In this document: positions 1 to 8,495 of the stretch, piece by piece | Position numbering within the stretch: position 1 is the stretch's first letter | Layout: each line of letters opens with the position of its first letter | Assembly: GCA_021730285.1 (NCBI GenBank) | Contig: CP082962.1 | Span: forward strand, 3,729,501-3,793,500 | Source: Desulfovibrio sp. JY | Lineage (GTDB): Bacteria; Desulfobacterota; Desulfovibrionia; Desulfovibrionales; Desulfovibrionaceae | Length of the DNA stretch: 64,000 nt | Direction: 5' to 3' | Translations under genes and position numbers: made by a program | Notes under the pieces: generated by a model | What the model was told of the DNA's origin: nothing | What the model saw: only the letters and a program-made list of their open reading frames with translations | Database searches by the model: none

Positions 1-743
1 GCTGCGTAGCCCTTGTGCCCTTCCGGAATGCCGAGGAGCGCGCCGAGGGGCGGATGGGCGTCGAGGGCGAAGATCAGGTAGCCGCACCAGCAAGCCCCGT
101 AGCCGCCGGCCGCGGCGGCGATTTCCAGCCAGGCGGCGGCAATGGCCGCGTCGAGGGCCGGAGTGATGCCGGCATCCGGCGCGTGGACCACCACCACATG
201 GGGCGCGCCACGGAAGATCACGTCCCGACCCTTGGCCACGGCCCGGGCCGCGCCAGCCAGATGCAGATCGGCGGCGCGCTGGGTATCGGCCGCGACCTCG
301 GCCGCGATCCACTCGAGCACGCCGCGGCGCGCCACGTCCATGCGTTCCGGGCCATCCACCACCACATAGCCGACCTGCCGGGCGTTGTGTCCGGTGGGGG
401 CATGGCGCACCGCCTCGATAAGCGCCAGGATTTCCTCGTGGGAAAGCGTCTGGGGCGCGTAGTTGCGGCAGGAGCGGCGGGACATGAGCAGCCGGCGCAG
501 GCTGGCCAGGTCCGGCAGTTCCCGGCGTTTGACCGGCGAAAACTGCTCCTCGGGCAAAAGCGCGTGGTGAAAGGCCCCTGTCGGGCAGGCAATGACGCAG
601 TGGCCGCAGCGGATGCAGTGCGCTTCGCGGCCGGCCAGGGCATGGGGCGGTTCCTCCCCTTTCTGCCGGACCAGACTGGCTGGGCAGGCCGCCACGCAAA
701 GGCCGCAGCCCGTACATTTCTCGCCGATGGTGAAAAGGGGCAT
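1..743 (-). CDS. Ferredoxin-nitroreductase fusion (3' end outside window)
   Basis: Reading from the ATG at 741-743 the protein opens with two 4Fe-4S ferredoxin motifs, CTGCGLCVAAC and CIRCGHCVIAC, within the first 55 residues. A nitroreductase domain follows, with the typical SRRSCRNYAP stretch near residue 90 and the HAPTGHNARQ flavin-site region. The reading frame is open to base 1, so the C-terminus is missing. Members of this family reduce nitro or quinone-like substrates with FMN, taking electrons from the attached iron-sulfur clusters; the physiological substrate is unknown. Only one base separates it from the stop codon of the upstream gene, so the two are probably co-transcribed. Confidence 0.88.
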   Translation of the reverse strand, partial: MPLFTIGEKCTGCGLCVAACPASLVRQKGEEPPHALAGREAHCIRCGHCVIACPTGAFHHALLPEEQFSPVKRRELPDLASLRRLLMSRRSCRNYAPQTLSHEEILALIEAVRHAPTGHNARQVGYVVVDGPERMDVARRGVLEWIAAEVAADTQRAADLHLAGAARAVAKGRDVIFRGAPHVVVVHAPDAGITPALDAAIAAAWLEIAAAAGGYGACWCGYLIFALDAHPPLGALLGIPEGHKGYA

Positions 744-744
744 A

Positions 745-1677
745 CTACTTCGTCTCCGCGTTGTCGTTTTGGGAGCCGCCGAAGCGGGATTGCAGGACGG
801 CCAGGGCTTTTTCTTCCTGCTCCACATATAATTCCGGCGCAAAAAGGGCCTTGTGCCCGCCGACGGTATGGCGCAACACCGGGGACAGGGAAACATGGCC
901 GAACGTGTGGCCCAGGCGGACCATATCCCCGAACCAGGCCACGCCGATGTCCAAAATGCCGTTGCCGGTCTCGGGATTGCCCACGTCGACATAGGCCCCG
1001 AACGGACGCGCCTGCCCTTGCGGGCAGGTGACCGGCCGGGCCATCTCCATATTGATCAGACAGCAATATTCGTTGAGCCGGCATTCTGGCAGCGGCCAGG
1101 GATGGCGCACGAGTTCCTCGGTCGGCTCCTGGGTATACAGCCGGCGGTAGATCTCGGCCGGCAGGGCGTCGTAGAGGGCGCGGAGTTCGGCGAAGTCGGG
1201 CCGGTATTCCAGGTAGCGGCCCGGGCCGCAATGGCCGAAACGTTTGGCCGGACACAGCCAGCACTGCCCCACTTCTCCCACGCCGATATTTTCGCCCATA
1301 TGCCCGAGCAGCAGCCCGACCGCGTCGCCGATAAACTCGCAGTCGTTGTGGATAAGGAGCAGATAGCGCTTGTCCATGTGTTCGAAGGCGTACTGGTAGC
1401 GCAGGCTGTGGCGGTAGCCGGTGTCGCCCAGGCGTGACGGATCCACGGCATAGCGCCAGTTCATGAGCTGCGGGCGGAAATGCACGAGCCGATCGCCGAG
1501 CACCTGTCGGATGTCCCCATGGGCGAAGGCTTCATTGACCGCGGCGCGTTCCTCGATGAAGTAGACCTTGTCGATCCAGCGGCCCGAATGCTCAAGCAAC
1601 GACAAAAGGGACAGCACGGTCTGGGCCGGTTTGCCGAAGACGTTTATGGCCACGTCGACGATGCGCGTGTTCATCAT
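745..1677 (-). CDS. Putative glycosyltransferase-like protein
   Basis: A 310-residue soluble protein without a clear named family. The N-terminus (TRIVDVAINVFGKPAQTVLS) and the IHNDCEFIGDAVG stretch around residue 110 resemble the fold and acidic metal-binding motif of GT-A glycosyltransferases, where an Asp-containing motif follows a beta strand. Several cysteines (CWLCPAKRFGHC) near residue 140 could bind a metal. It sits directly upstream of the nitroreductase and downstream of a GT39-type membrane glycosyltransferase, so a surface-glycan role is plausible. The glycosyltransferase assignment is inferred from these patterns and should be treated as tentative. Confidence 0.7.
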   Translation of the reverse strand: MMNTRIVDVAINVFGKPAQTVLSLLSLLEHSGRWIDKVYFIEERAAVNEAFAHGDIRQVLGDRLVHFRPQLMNWRYAVDPSRLGDTGYRHSLRYQYAFEHMDKRYLLLIHNDCEFIGDAVGLLLGHMGENIGVGEVGQCWLCPAKRFGHCGPGRYLEYRPDFAELRALYDALPAEIYRRLYTQEPTEELVRHPWPLPECRLNEYCCLINMEMARPVTCPQGQARPFGAYVDVGNPETGNGILDIGVAWFGDMVRLGHTFGHVSLSPVLRHTVGGHKALFAPELYVEQEEKALAVLQSRFGGSQNDNAETK

Positions 1678-1785
1678 GGGCGGCGGGCCTTAGGGGATGG
1701 AGGTTGCGGGGATGCTCTTCGACCTTTTAGCCCATGGTCGGTCAGCCGGCAACCTGACCGGCCTGGGCTCCTCCCCGGGCCGGGA

Positions 1786-4107
1786 TCACTTGGCGGGCAC
1801 CAGACGCAGTTTGCGAATAAAAAGGGCCATCGGCCGCACGTCCGTGGCGGCGAAGGTGGTCTTGCCGTGGTTCCAGTCACTGTAGGCGATGGCGATCGTG
1901 TTGTGTCCCTGGCGTCCGGCGATGGGGATGCGACGGGACTCGCGGGCGTCGGCCGGCAGGTTGGCGAAGGTTTCGACCACCGTCCCGTTGACGGCGACCG
2001 TCACGGTCTGGCCGGGAATGACGTTGGCGAAGTCGAACTCGAGGACGTAGTTCCCGGCTTGTGGCAAATCGAAGGCCAGCTCGCTTTGGGGACCGAGCCC
2101 CCAGCGCCAAAGGTTGAGGTCGCTGTGTTCGATCTTGCCGAGTCCCCCCTGCACCCGCACGGCAAACGGCACTGGGGAATCGAAATGCCCGAGCGGCACG
2201 ATTTCCAGGTCGAAGTCCCGAAACGCCGTGGTTTCGAGGTTGCCGCCGGGATAGCGGGCGGTATAGGGCGCGCAGACCGTTTCCAGGCGCAACGTCAGGG
2301 TCTTGTAGGGCTTTTCGCGCACCAGCGTCACCATGCGACCGCCCTGCCCGTCCGGGCCAACGGACGTGAAAAGCGGCACGGCCGGCTCGTCGTCGAAGCG
2401 GGCCGAAAAAGCCATCGTGCTGTCCCGGCCCTGGTTCTTATATTCGATCATCCACTGGAGTTGCTGGGGCGCGTCGCCGGCCGCGTTGTCGATCCTGTAT
2501 TCCAGAAAGGCCGGCCGGCTGTTGCGGGTGGGGATGGCCTCTCCACCCCAGTACGGATTGATGGTCATATCCGAAAAGGCTGTCACCTGCCGGTAGAAGT
2601 CCGGAAAGGCGGCGCGCCGTCGCAGATGAAAGGGCGCGGCGGCAATGACCGGGGCCGGCTCCCGGTGGATGGGCAGATCGTAAATCTTGGCGTTTAAGAC
2701 CTGCTCGGACCGGCTGATGGGGCCAACGGCGGTGGTGAAAGCCTGTTCGGTTTTGCCCAGGTGTCCCCAATTGTGAAACGGCGCGAAAAACCGCAAGGTA
2801 AAGTCGGGGCTTACCGCGTCGAGCTTCTGGTCGCGGAAGGGATTGCCGGCCACAAACCGGTCCAGGTACCAGGACACGGCATTGACCGTGCCCGGGTCCG
2901 AGGCGGCGACAACCTCCCCGGGCCGAAGCCTCCAGGCCAGTTCCCGGGCCATGGGCTTGAAGTCCGTGACAAAAACCGGATGATGGTAGCTCGTGGGCCG
3001 GTAATAGGCGTCCGGGTGGGTGAAAAAGACGTTGGCCGCCGCAGTGATGGCGAGCAGCAAGGCCGCCGGCGGGACGAGCAGACCGGGACGGGGCAGGAAA
3101 CGCGTTGCCTGGCCGGCGAAAAGGGCCGCCACGACCGTCATGTAGAGGAAATGGCGCGGCGAAAAATAGGCGGTCTTGCGCATGAAAAAAAGGATCAGGG
3201 CCGGGATGAGCACAACGAGCAGGCAGGCGGCCAGTTCGCGCGGGGCGCGCCGCGCCATGGCCAGTCCCCCGAGGGCGACAATGGCGCCCATGAACAGGCG
3301 CATGGCCGTGTCGTCATGGCTCCACAGCACATCGGCCGCATAGGCGACGATGAGCCGGCCTATGGCGGCAAAGCTGCTCTTGTCGGCGAAGATCGACAGC
3401 GTGGTCTGGCTGGGCAGGAAAAAAATGAGCAGCACCGGCAGCGCCACGATGGCCGTACCACAACAGAAAACCACAAGCTGCCGCAAGGTGAGGCCCTGCC
3501 CGCGCGGCCGCCAGTTGGCCACGAGCACGACGCCCTCGGCAAAGACGACCTCGAACATGAAGTAATGCAGGCACAACAGGACCGCGTTGATCCCAAGCAG
3601 GGCGTAGAGATCGCGGTTTTGCCGCTCCCTGATCAGCCGCAGGCAGAAATAGAGTGAAAAGACGAACAGCAGCGTCAGGATGGCATAGGGGCGGACCTGC
3701 CGCACATGCCAGACCTGCATGGCGCTGCCGGCGAGAAACGCCGCCGCGACGAGCCCGACCGCGCGGTCGTAGAGCCTGCCGAAAAGACGCCAGGCGGCAT
3801 AGACCGCGGCCAGTCCGCACAAGGCCGAGGGCAGGCGCAAGGCGAAATCGGAGATCCCCGCCCATTCCACCGCCTTGATGAAAAGGTGATACAGCGGCGG
3901 GTGCATTTCGCAGTGGCGCGAGAAGTCGAGGATGTAGGAGACCGGGAAACGTGCTGTCAGCGGGACGACGATTTCGTCCCACCACATGGTCGGTGTTTCC
4001 AGATGATACAGGCGCAGGCAGGCGGCGACGGCCAGGATGGCGGCCAGGACCAGCCGCTCCGCCCAGTCGCGGGATGCGCCCTTGGTATTATGAAACGTCT
4101 GCTGCAT
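1786..4107 (-). CDS. GT39-family membrane glycosyltransferase (ArnT/PMT-like)
   Basis: A 773-residue protein. The N-terminal half is a polytopic membrane domain with an early periplasmic acidic motif, MWWDEIVV, near residue 42, followed by HPPLYHLFIK; these are typical of GT39 and ArnT enzymes that transfer sugars from polyprenyl-phosphate carriers. About ten hydrophobic segments end near residue 360. The C-terminal 400 residues are hydrophilic, beta-rich and presumably periplasmic. The donor and acceptor cannot be deduced. It is separated from the next gene by about 110 bases, so operon membership is uncertain. Confidence 0.85.
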   Translation of the reverse strand: MQQTFHNTKGASRDWAERLVLAAILAVAACLRLYHLETPTMWWDEIVVPLTARFPVSYILDFSRHCEMHPPLYHLFIKAVEWAGISDFALRLPSALCGLAAVYAAWRLFGRLYDRAVGLVAAAFLAGSAMQVWHVRQVRPYAILTLLFVFSLYFCLRLIRERQNRDLYALLGINAVLLCLHYFMFEVVFAEGVVLVANWRPRGQGLTLRQLVVFCCGTAIVALPVLLIFFLPSQTTLSIFADKSSFAAIGRLIVAYAADVLWSHDDTAMRLFMGAIVALGGLAMARRAPRELAACLLVVLIPALILFFMRKTAYFSPRHFLYMTVVAALFAGQATRFLPRPGLLVPPAALLLAITAAANVFFTHPDAYYRPTSYHHPVFVTDFKPMARELAWRLRPGEVVAASDPGTVNAVSWYLDRFVAGNPFRDQKLDAVSPDFTLRFFAPFHNWGHLGKTEQAFTTAVGPISRSEQVLNAKIYDLPIHREPAPVIAAAPFHLRRRAAFPDFYRQVTAFSDMTINPYWGGEAIPTRNSRPAFLEYRIDNAAGDAPQQLQWMIEYKNQGRDSTMAFSARFDDEPAVPLFTSVGPDGQGGRMVTLVREKPYKTLTLRLETVCAPYTARYPGGNLETTAFRDFDLEIVPLGHFDSPVPFAVRVQGGLGKIEHSDLNLWRWGLGPQSELAFDLPQAGNYVLEFDFANVIPGQTVTVAVNGTVVETFANLPADARESRRIPIAGRQGHNTIAIAYSDWNHGKTTFAATDVRPMALFIRKLRLVPAK

Positions 4108-4249
4108 GCTGCAAAAGGCGCAAGGGCCACGACCGCCATCGTAATGGGCCGCGACGCCGAAGGGAAAGGGTCAGGAACTCGCCGCGCCCGGGGCCGGGCC
4201 CGTCACCGTGAAAAAAAGCGGTGCGCGCCGGACGGAGGGCTGTAGGCGA

Positions 4250-4564
4250 CTACCCCCGGCCCTCTTCGGCATGCTCGGCTTCCTTGGCATGCTCGACGGA
4301 CTCGGTACGGGTGGCTTCCAGGCGCTTGACGAAGGCGTCGCGGCATTCGTAGCTGCAAAAGGCGTAGACCTTGTTGCCGTCGCGAACGCGAATGTCGGCG
4401 TCGGCCGGAACGTAGGTGCCGCAAACCGGGTCCTTGACCATCTCGCCGGTGGCGGCCATGCGCGTTTTCGTTTCGGCTTCCTGGGTCTTTTTACGGCCTC
4501 GATCGCCGAGGAAAAGCTTATAGAGGATAAAGCCGGCCACGATCAGTATGAGCCAACGGTACAT
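4250..4564 (-). CDS. Membrane-anchored YHS/TRASH-domain protein
   Basis: A 104-residue protein with one N-terminal transmembrane helix (LILIVAGFILYKLFL) and a small YHS-type domain. MVKDPVCGTYVPAD followed by FCSYECRDAFVKR gives the CxnCxxxC arrangement of these putative metal-binding modules. YHS domains occur in metal transport and sensing proteins, often next to copper or heavy-metal systems, but no such genes are adjacent here. The C-terminus is acidic and rich in Glu and Ala. The function is unknown beyond likely metal binding at the inner membrane. Confidence 0.85.
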   Translation of the reverse strand: MYRWLILIVAGFILYKLFLGDRGRKKTQEAETKTRMAATGEMVKDPVCGTYVPADADIRVRDGNKVYAFCSYECRDAFVKRLEATRTESVEHAKEAEHAEEGRG

Positions 4565-4595
4565 AACGCTCCTTGCAGGTCCTTTGCGGACCCGG

Positions 4596-5120
4596 TCAAT
4601 GTCCCGCTCTTACGGTATTTCCAACGATTTTGAAAGGGATTTTCGCAAGCGCTGTCGCAACGCTTCCGCCCTCCCCGTCCGGGATGATCACCCCCGGGGC
4701 GATATCCGCCAGGGGCACGAGGACAAAGGCGCGCTGGCGCAGCCTCGGGTGGGGCACGACCAGATCGGGCTCGTCGATGGCCGCGTCGCCGTAAAGCAGC
4801 AGATCGAGGTCCAGGGTGCGCGGCCCGAAGCGACGTTCCCCACGCACGCGCCCAAGGGCTGTTTCAATGTTCAAAAGCGCGGTGAGGAGTTTTGCGGCTG
4901 TCCAGTCGGCGGCAAGTTCCAGCGCCACGACCTGATTGAGAAAAAACGGCTGGTCGGCATCGCCCCAGGGTTCGGTTTCGTAAATCGGGCTTGCCGCCGC
5001 GAGACTTGCCCCGGGGAGCATGGCCAGACGCTCCCGGGCCACTTCCAGGGTAGCCGCCCGGTCTCCGAGATTGGAGCCCAGCCCGACATAGGCGGTCGTG
5101 ACGATATGGCGTTTCGTGAT
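4596..5120 (-). CDS. folK: FolK, HPPK of folate synthesis (start non-canonical)
   Basis: 2-amino-4-hydroxy-6-hydroxymethyldihydropteridine pyrophosphokinase, which pyrophosphorylates the pterin before dihydropteroate synthase. The hallmarks are visible: YVGLGSNLGD at the N-terminus, PIYETEPWG, FLNQVV, RFGPRTLDLDLLLYGD and the PHPRLRQRAFVL loop. The nearest in-frame ATG (5243 or 5219) would add a 35-45 residue tail unlike the family. A good ribosome site (AAAGGAG, 5126-5132) lies 5 bases ahead of an ATC codon at 5118-5120, and a promoter-like pair lies just upstream, so I start the gene at that ATC, giving 174 residues. The start is an inference; the identity is firm. Confidence 0.85.
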   Translation of the reverse strand: MTKRHIVTTAYVGLGSNLGDRAATLEVARERLAMLPGASLAAASPIYETEPWGDADQPFFLNQVVALELAADWTAAKLLTALLNIETALGRVRGERRFGPRTLDLDLLLYGDAAIDEPDLVVPHPRLRQRAFVLVPLADIAPGVIIPDGEGGSVATALAKIPFKIVGNTVRAGH

Positions 5121-5125
5121 GGAGT

Positions 5126-5176
5126 CTCCTTTCTCGCGGCAGCGCAGAGGTAAAAAAGTCGTCAAGGCCGTGTCAA
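5126..5176 (-). promoter_or_regulatory. Candidate folK promoter and ribosome-binding site
   Basis: On the minus strand TTGACA (5171-5176) and TTACCT (5148-5153) are separated by 17 bases, a perfect -35 with a weak -10. A transcript would begin near 5141. The Shine-Dalgarno sequence AAAGGAG follows at 5132-5126. This promoter lies downstream of both in-frame ATG codons, which supports a start further inside. Sequence-only prediction. Confidence 0.45.
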
Positions 5177-5373
5177 GCAGGGCGATCACGCCAGGAGGCC
5201 TGGTTTCGTACTTTCCCATGGCGGATGTGGGGGGATGCTGCATTTTATGCGTACTCGGATCGCACTTGCCGCAAGGTTTGGCAACGGCCTGGGAAAATCA
5301 TTTCAGAACACTTGCTTGGGAAAACAAGAATCCACTTGTTATTTTTAATATGGTTGGATAGATCGGAAGAACT

Positions 5374-7305
5374 ATGCGTAAAAAGGAACCAGCAAACGAA
5401 ACCGTCGCATCGACGACACAACATCATAGCAACAGATTGTCTTTTTCATTGCAATTGACTGTCCATTCTTTTGTAGTTTTGTTCCTTGTGCTGCTCATCT
5501 GGGGGAATCTTTTTCTTGAACATGGCCGTATTGAAAAACGTGAAAAGGAACTCTTGCAGCTTCAAACCCATATTGTTCAAAATATCGTCGAGCAGAACCT
5601 TGCCGATCTCAATACAGTGCTCAAGGATATTCAACGACAGGGCACCGCGTTGCGCGCTCTACACGGGGAAACTCTTCGGTTGGATATCCTTGCCGATGCC
5701 CTCAGCGGTATCCGGGTGCTGAGCGTTTACGATGTCAAAGGCGTTATCGAAGCATCCAATCGGCAGGAAATGATCGGGAAAGACTTTTCCCAAAGGGATT
5801 ATTTCAAAACGATTCAGCAACAGCCCAACCTTGATACCTTGTATATCAGCGCCCCCTTCCAGTCCGTCCTTGGCGCCAGGGTCATTTGTATCGGGCGCAT
5901 GATCGGCAATGCTCAGAACCAATTCGACGGCATCGTCAATGCCTCGCTGGACCCGGCTTATTTTGCCCCGCTCCTTGGCTCGATTCTTTATGCCCCGGAT
6001 ATGTGGGCGGCACTGGCCGATGCCGATGGCTCCATTTTTGTTGCCATGCCGCAACGTGAGAGAAAAGATGAAAATGATGGGAAGAAAATTAACGTTTTTT
6101 TAGAAAAATACAGCCAGAGCGGTGTTGCTCTAGAAACATTCGTCGACGCCACGCTTGATCATGACAACGGAAGCATGGTTTCCATGCGTTCAGTAAATCC
6201 AGCAGCATTACATCTCAACAAGCCGCTCACGATCATCGTCACGAGAAGTGTCAAAGAAATTTACAAAGATTGGAGAAGAGATGTAGTTGTTCAAAATTTC
6301 ATTCTTTTTCTTGTAATATCATTTGCCACATTAGCATTGGTAGCCATTCAAAAATGGCGTCGTGACAATGAACAGTTAAGGCTGAAAGCAGAAGAGGAAG
6401 CCGCCCGGCACGATAAATTTACGCACATGGTGATGGACAATATCCCCGCCATGGTCGCCTATTGGAACAAAGATATGTATTGTGAATATGCCAATAAAAT
6501 TTACTATGAATGGTTCGGCAAAACGAAAGAACAGATATACGGGGCCCACGCCAAGGATATTCTCGGGGATACGCTCTTCGCTCACAATGAAACGCGCATG
6601 CTTGGCGCGCTACGCGGTGAACCCCAGATGTTCGAGCAGGACAGAACAAAGGCCGATGGATCGACAGGCCATACACTGGCCCGCTATATTCCTGACCAGA
6701 GCGGAGACTCCATACGCGGTTTTTTTGTACTCGTATCGGATGTCACCGAACTGAAGGAAACGCAATTTGAATTACAGCAACGCGTCAAGGAACTCCATAT
6801 CCTCGCCACAACGGATTCTCTGACAGGTTTGAGCAACAGACGGTATTTTATCCAAAAAGTCATGGAGGAAATAACTCGGGCCAAGCGTTATGCCGCTCCG
6901 TTGGTTTTTCTTATGGTGGACATAGATCATTTCAAATCCATAAACGATACCTATGGCCACGATGTAGGCGATGCGGTACTTAGGTCAATGGGTGAAGTAT
7001 TACAAAAAACGATGCGGGAAACGGATCATATCGGCCGTCTTGGCGGTGAGGAATTCGGCATATTGCTCATTGAAACAAGCCGTTCCGAGGCCAGTAACAT
7101 TGCAGAGCGTCTTCGAAAGTCCCTTGAGAATAGCTGCGCGGAAACGCATTCCGGCCAGATTTGTTTCACAGTGAGCATCGGCTTGGCCTTTTTTCAAAAA
7201 GACAAGGACGACCCTCTCGAAGATATGTTGCGCCGGGCCGACAATGCCCTGTATCAGGCCAAAAACAACGGACGCAATCAGGTCTGTTGCGACGAGGATA
7301 TGTAA
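5374..7305 (+). CDS. Membrane diguanylate cyclase: Cache-PAS-GGDEF
   Basis: A 643-residue signalling enzyme that makes cyclic di-GMP. The order is transmembrane helix (about 24-46), periplasmic Cache-like sensor with the usual SNRQEMIGKDFSQRDYF motif (about 130-150), second helix (about 305-325), PAS domain (about 350-455) and a GGDEF domain (about 475-640). The active site is GGEEF, and RETD sits five residues ahead of it, the inhibitory I-site, so product inhibition is expected. A GGAAGA ribosome site precedes the ATG. The gene and its upstream region are visibly richer in A+T than the neighbours, suggesting horizontal acquisition. The ligand of the Cache domain is unknown. Confidence 0.93.
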   Translation: MRKKEPANETVASTTQHHSNRLSFSLQLTVHSFVVLFLVLLIWGNLFLEHGRIEKREKELLQLQTHIVQNIVEQNLADLNTVLKDIQRQGTALRALHGETLRLDILADALSGIRVLSVYDVKGVIEASNRQEMIGKDFSQRDYFKTIQQQPNLDTLYISAPFQSVLGARVICIGRMIGNAQNQFDGIVNASLDPAYFAPLLGSILYAPDMWAALADADGSIFVAMPQRERKDENDGKKINVFLEKYSQSGVALETFVDATLDHDNGSMVSMRSVNPAALHLNKPLTIIVTRSVKEIYKDWRRDVVVQNFILFLVISFATLALVAIQKWRRDNEQLRLKAEEEAARHDKFTHMVMDNIPAMVAYWNKDMYCEYANKIYYEWFGKTKEQIYGAHAKDILGDTLFAHNETRMLGALRGEPQMFEQDRTKADGSTGHTLARYIPDQSGDSIRGFFVLVSDVTELKETQFELQQRVKELHILATTDSLTGLSNRRYFIQKVMEEITRAKRYAAPLVFLMVDIDHFKSINDTYGHDVGDAVLRSMGEVLQKTMRETDHIGRLGGEEFGILLIETSRSEASNIAERLRKSLENSCAETHSGQICFTVSIGLAFFQKDKDDPLEDMLRRADNALYQAKNNGRNQVCCDEDM

Positions 7306-7523
7306 CGCTTCTCCCTGGCAACTCCTTTGACATGTCCTACGCGGCTACTTCTTTGTTAGAGATTCGAAGCATTGGCCAATGGTATCGATTGGCCTTCTCC
7401 CCCTGTTCCTGTTGCCCTGGTGTGACCGCTCGGTCGCGCCGGGCACCAAGGTCCTCCTGGAGCGCGCCTGCCCATCGGATATGCCGTTGCGCTCGGATCA
7501 GACGTTGAATCCCGGGCGAAATC

Positions 7524-8474
7524 GTGTCACGAAGTCCTGGCGTATCCGTCATGCCCACAGAAAACACTTCCCCCCCTGCCCCCTCCCATCCCTGGGTGGA
7601 CCGCTACCTGGAACACTTGGTCGTGGCCAAGGGGCTGGCCGAGCACTCTATTGCCGCCTATTCCACAGACATCGCAAGCTTTTTAACTTTTTTAAACGAG
7701 CATGACGGCCACCTCGAAACCGTCAATGACGATACGCTGTTTCTCTACCTCATGCATTTGCGTTCGCGCGGGCTGGCCAGCCGCTCCCTGGCCCGGCATC
7801 TCTCGGCCCTGCGCGGCTTTTTCGCCTATGCCGCCGGCGAAGGCTGGCTGCCCGAATCCCCGGCGGCCCTGATTGAAAATCCCAAGCTGCCGCGTCTGCT
7901 CCCGGACGTGCTTTCCCGCGACGATGTGGCAAGGCTCCTCGATGCCCCGGACACGGCCACGCCGCTCGGGTATCGCGACCGGACCATGCTGGAACTGCTC
8001 TATGCCGCCGGGCTTCGCGTATCGGAGCTTACCGGGCTTGCGCTGACGGATTTCGACGCCCAGGCCGGGCTGCTGCGGGTTTTCGGCAAGGGCTCCAAGG
8101 AGCGGCTTATCCCTATCCACGCGTTGGCCCAGGAGTTTCTTTCCACCTACGTGCAGACGATCCGGGGCGCGTTTCATCCCAAGGAGCAGTTTATCTTTCT
8201 GAACCGCTCCGGTCGCGGGCTCTCCCGGCAGGCCGTGTGGAAAGGCATCAAGCGCCACGCCCAGGTCGCGGGCATCTCCCTGCGCATCTCGCCCCACAGT
8301 CTGCGCCACTCCTTCGCCACCCACCTGCTCGATGGCGGGGCCGACCTGCGCACGGTGCAAACCCTGCTCGGCCACGCGGACATCAGCGCCACGGAAATCT
8401 ATACCCACGTTCAGGCCGAACGCCTGCTGGCCGTGCATCGCGCCCACCATCCCCGGTCCCGCTCCCAAAATTAA
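7524..8474 (+). CDS. xerD: XerD/XerC-family tyrosine recombinase
   Basis: A 316-residue site-specific recombinase of the Xer type, which resolves chromosome dimers at dif with FtsK. It has an N-terminal SAM-like core-binding domain (PWVDRYLEHLVVAKGLAEHS) and a catalytic domain with all expected residues: Arg in GLRVSELTG, Lys in GKGSKER, His-x-x-Arg in HSLRHSFATHLL, His in LLGHADIS and Tyr in IYTHV. The frame can open at GTG 7524 or at ATG 7551; neither has a strong ribosome site, and 7551 gives a length closer to the family. No phage genes are adjacent, so it is read as a housekeeping Xer protein rather than an integrase. Confidence 0.88.
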   Translation: MSRSPGVSVMPTENTSPPAPSHPWVDRYLEHLVVAKGLAEHSIAAYSTDIASFLTFLNEHDGHLETVNDDTLFLYLMHLRSRGLASRSLARHLSALRGFFAYAAGEGWLPESPAALIENPKLPRLLPDVLSRDDVARLLDAPDTATPLGYRDRTMLELLYAAGLRVSELTGLALTDFDAQAGLLRVFGKGSKERLIPIHALAQEFLSTYVQTIRGAFHPKEQFIFLNRSGRGLSRQAVWKGIKRHAQVAGISLRISPHSLRHSFATHLLDGGADLRTVQTLLGHADISATEIYTHVQAERLLAVHRAHHPRSRSQN

Positions 8475-8495
8475 AGTGAAAGTAGAACGTTACCT

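Noticed and set aside
7337-7567. 76-codon minus-strand frame upstream of the Xer gene
   Set aside because: Overlaps the recombinase start, has no ribosome site and no coherent fold.
7524-8474. XerD-like gene as a mobile-element integrase
   Set aside because: Length, motif spacing and housekeeping neighbours fit chromosomal Xer; no attachment site or phage genes are close.
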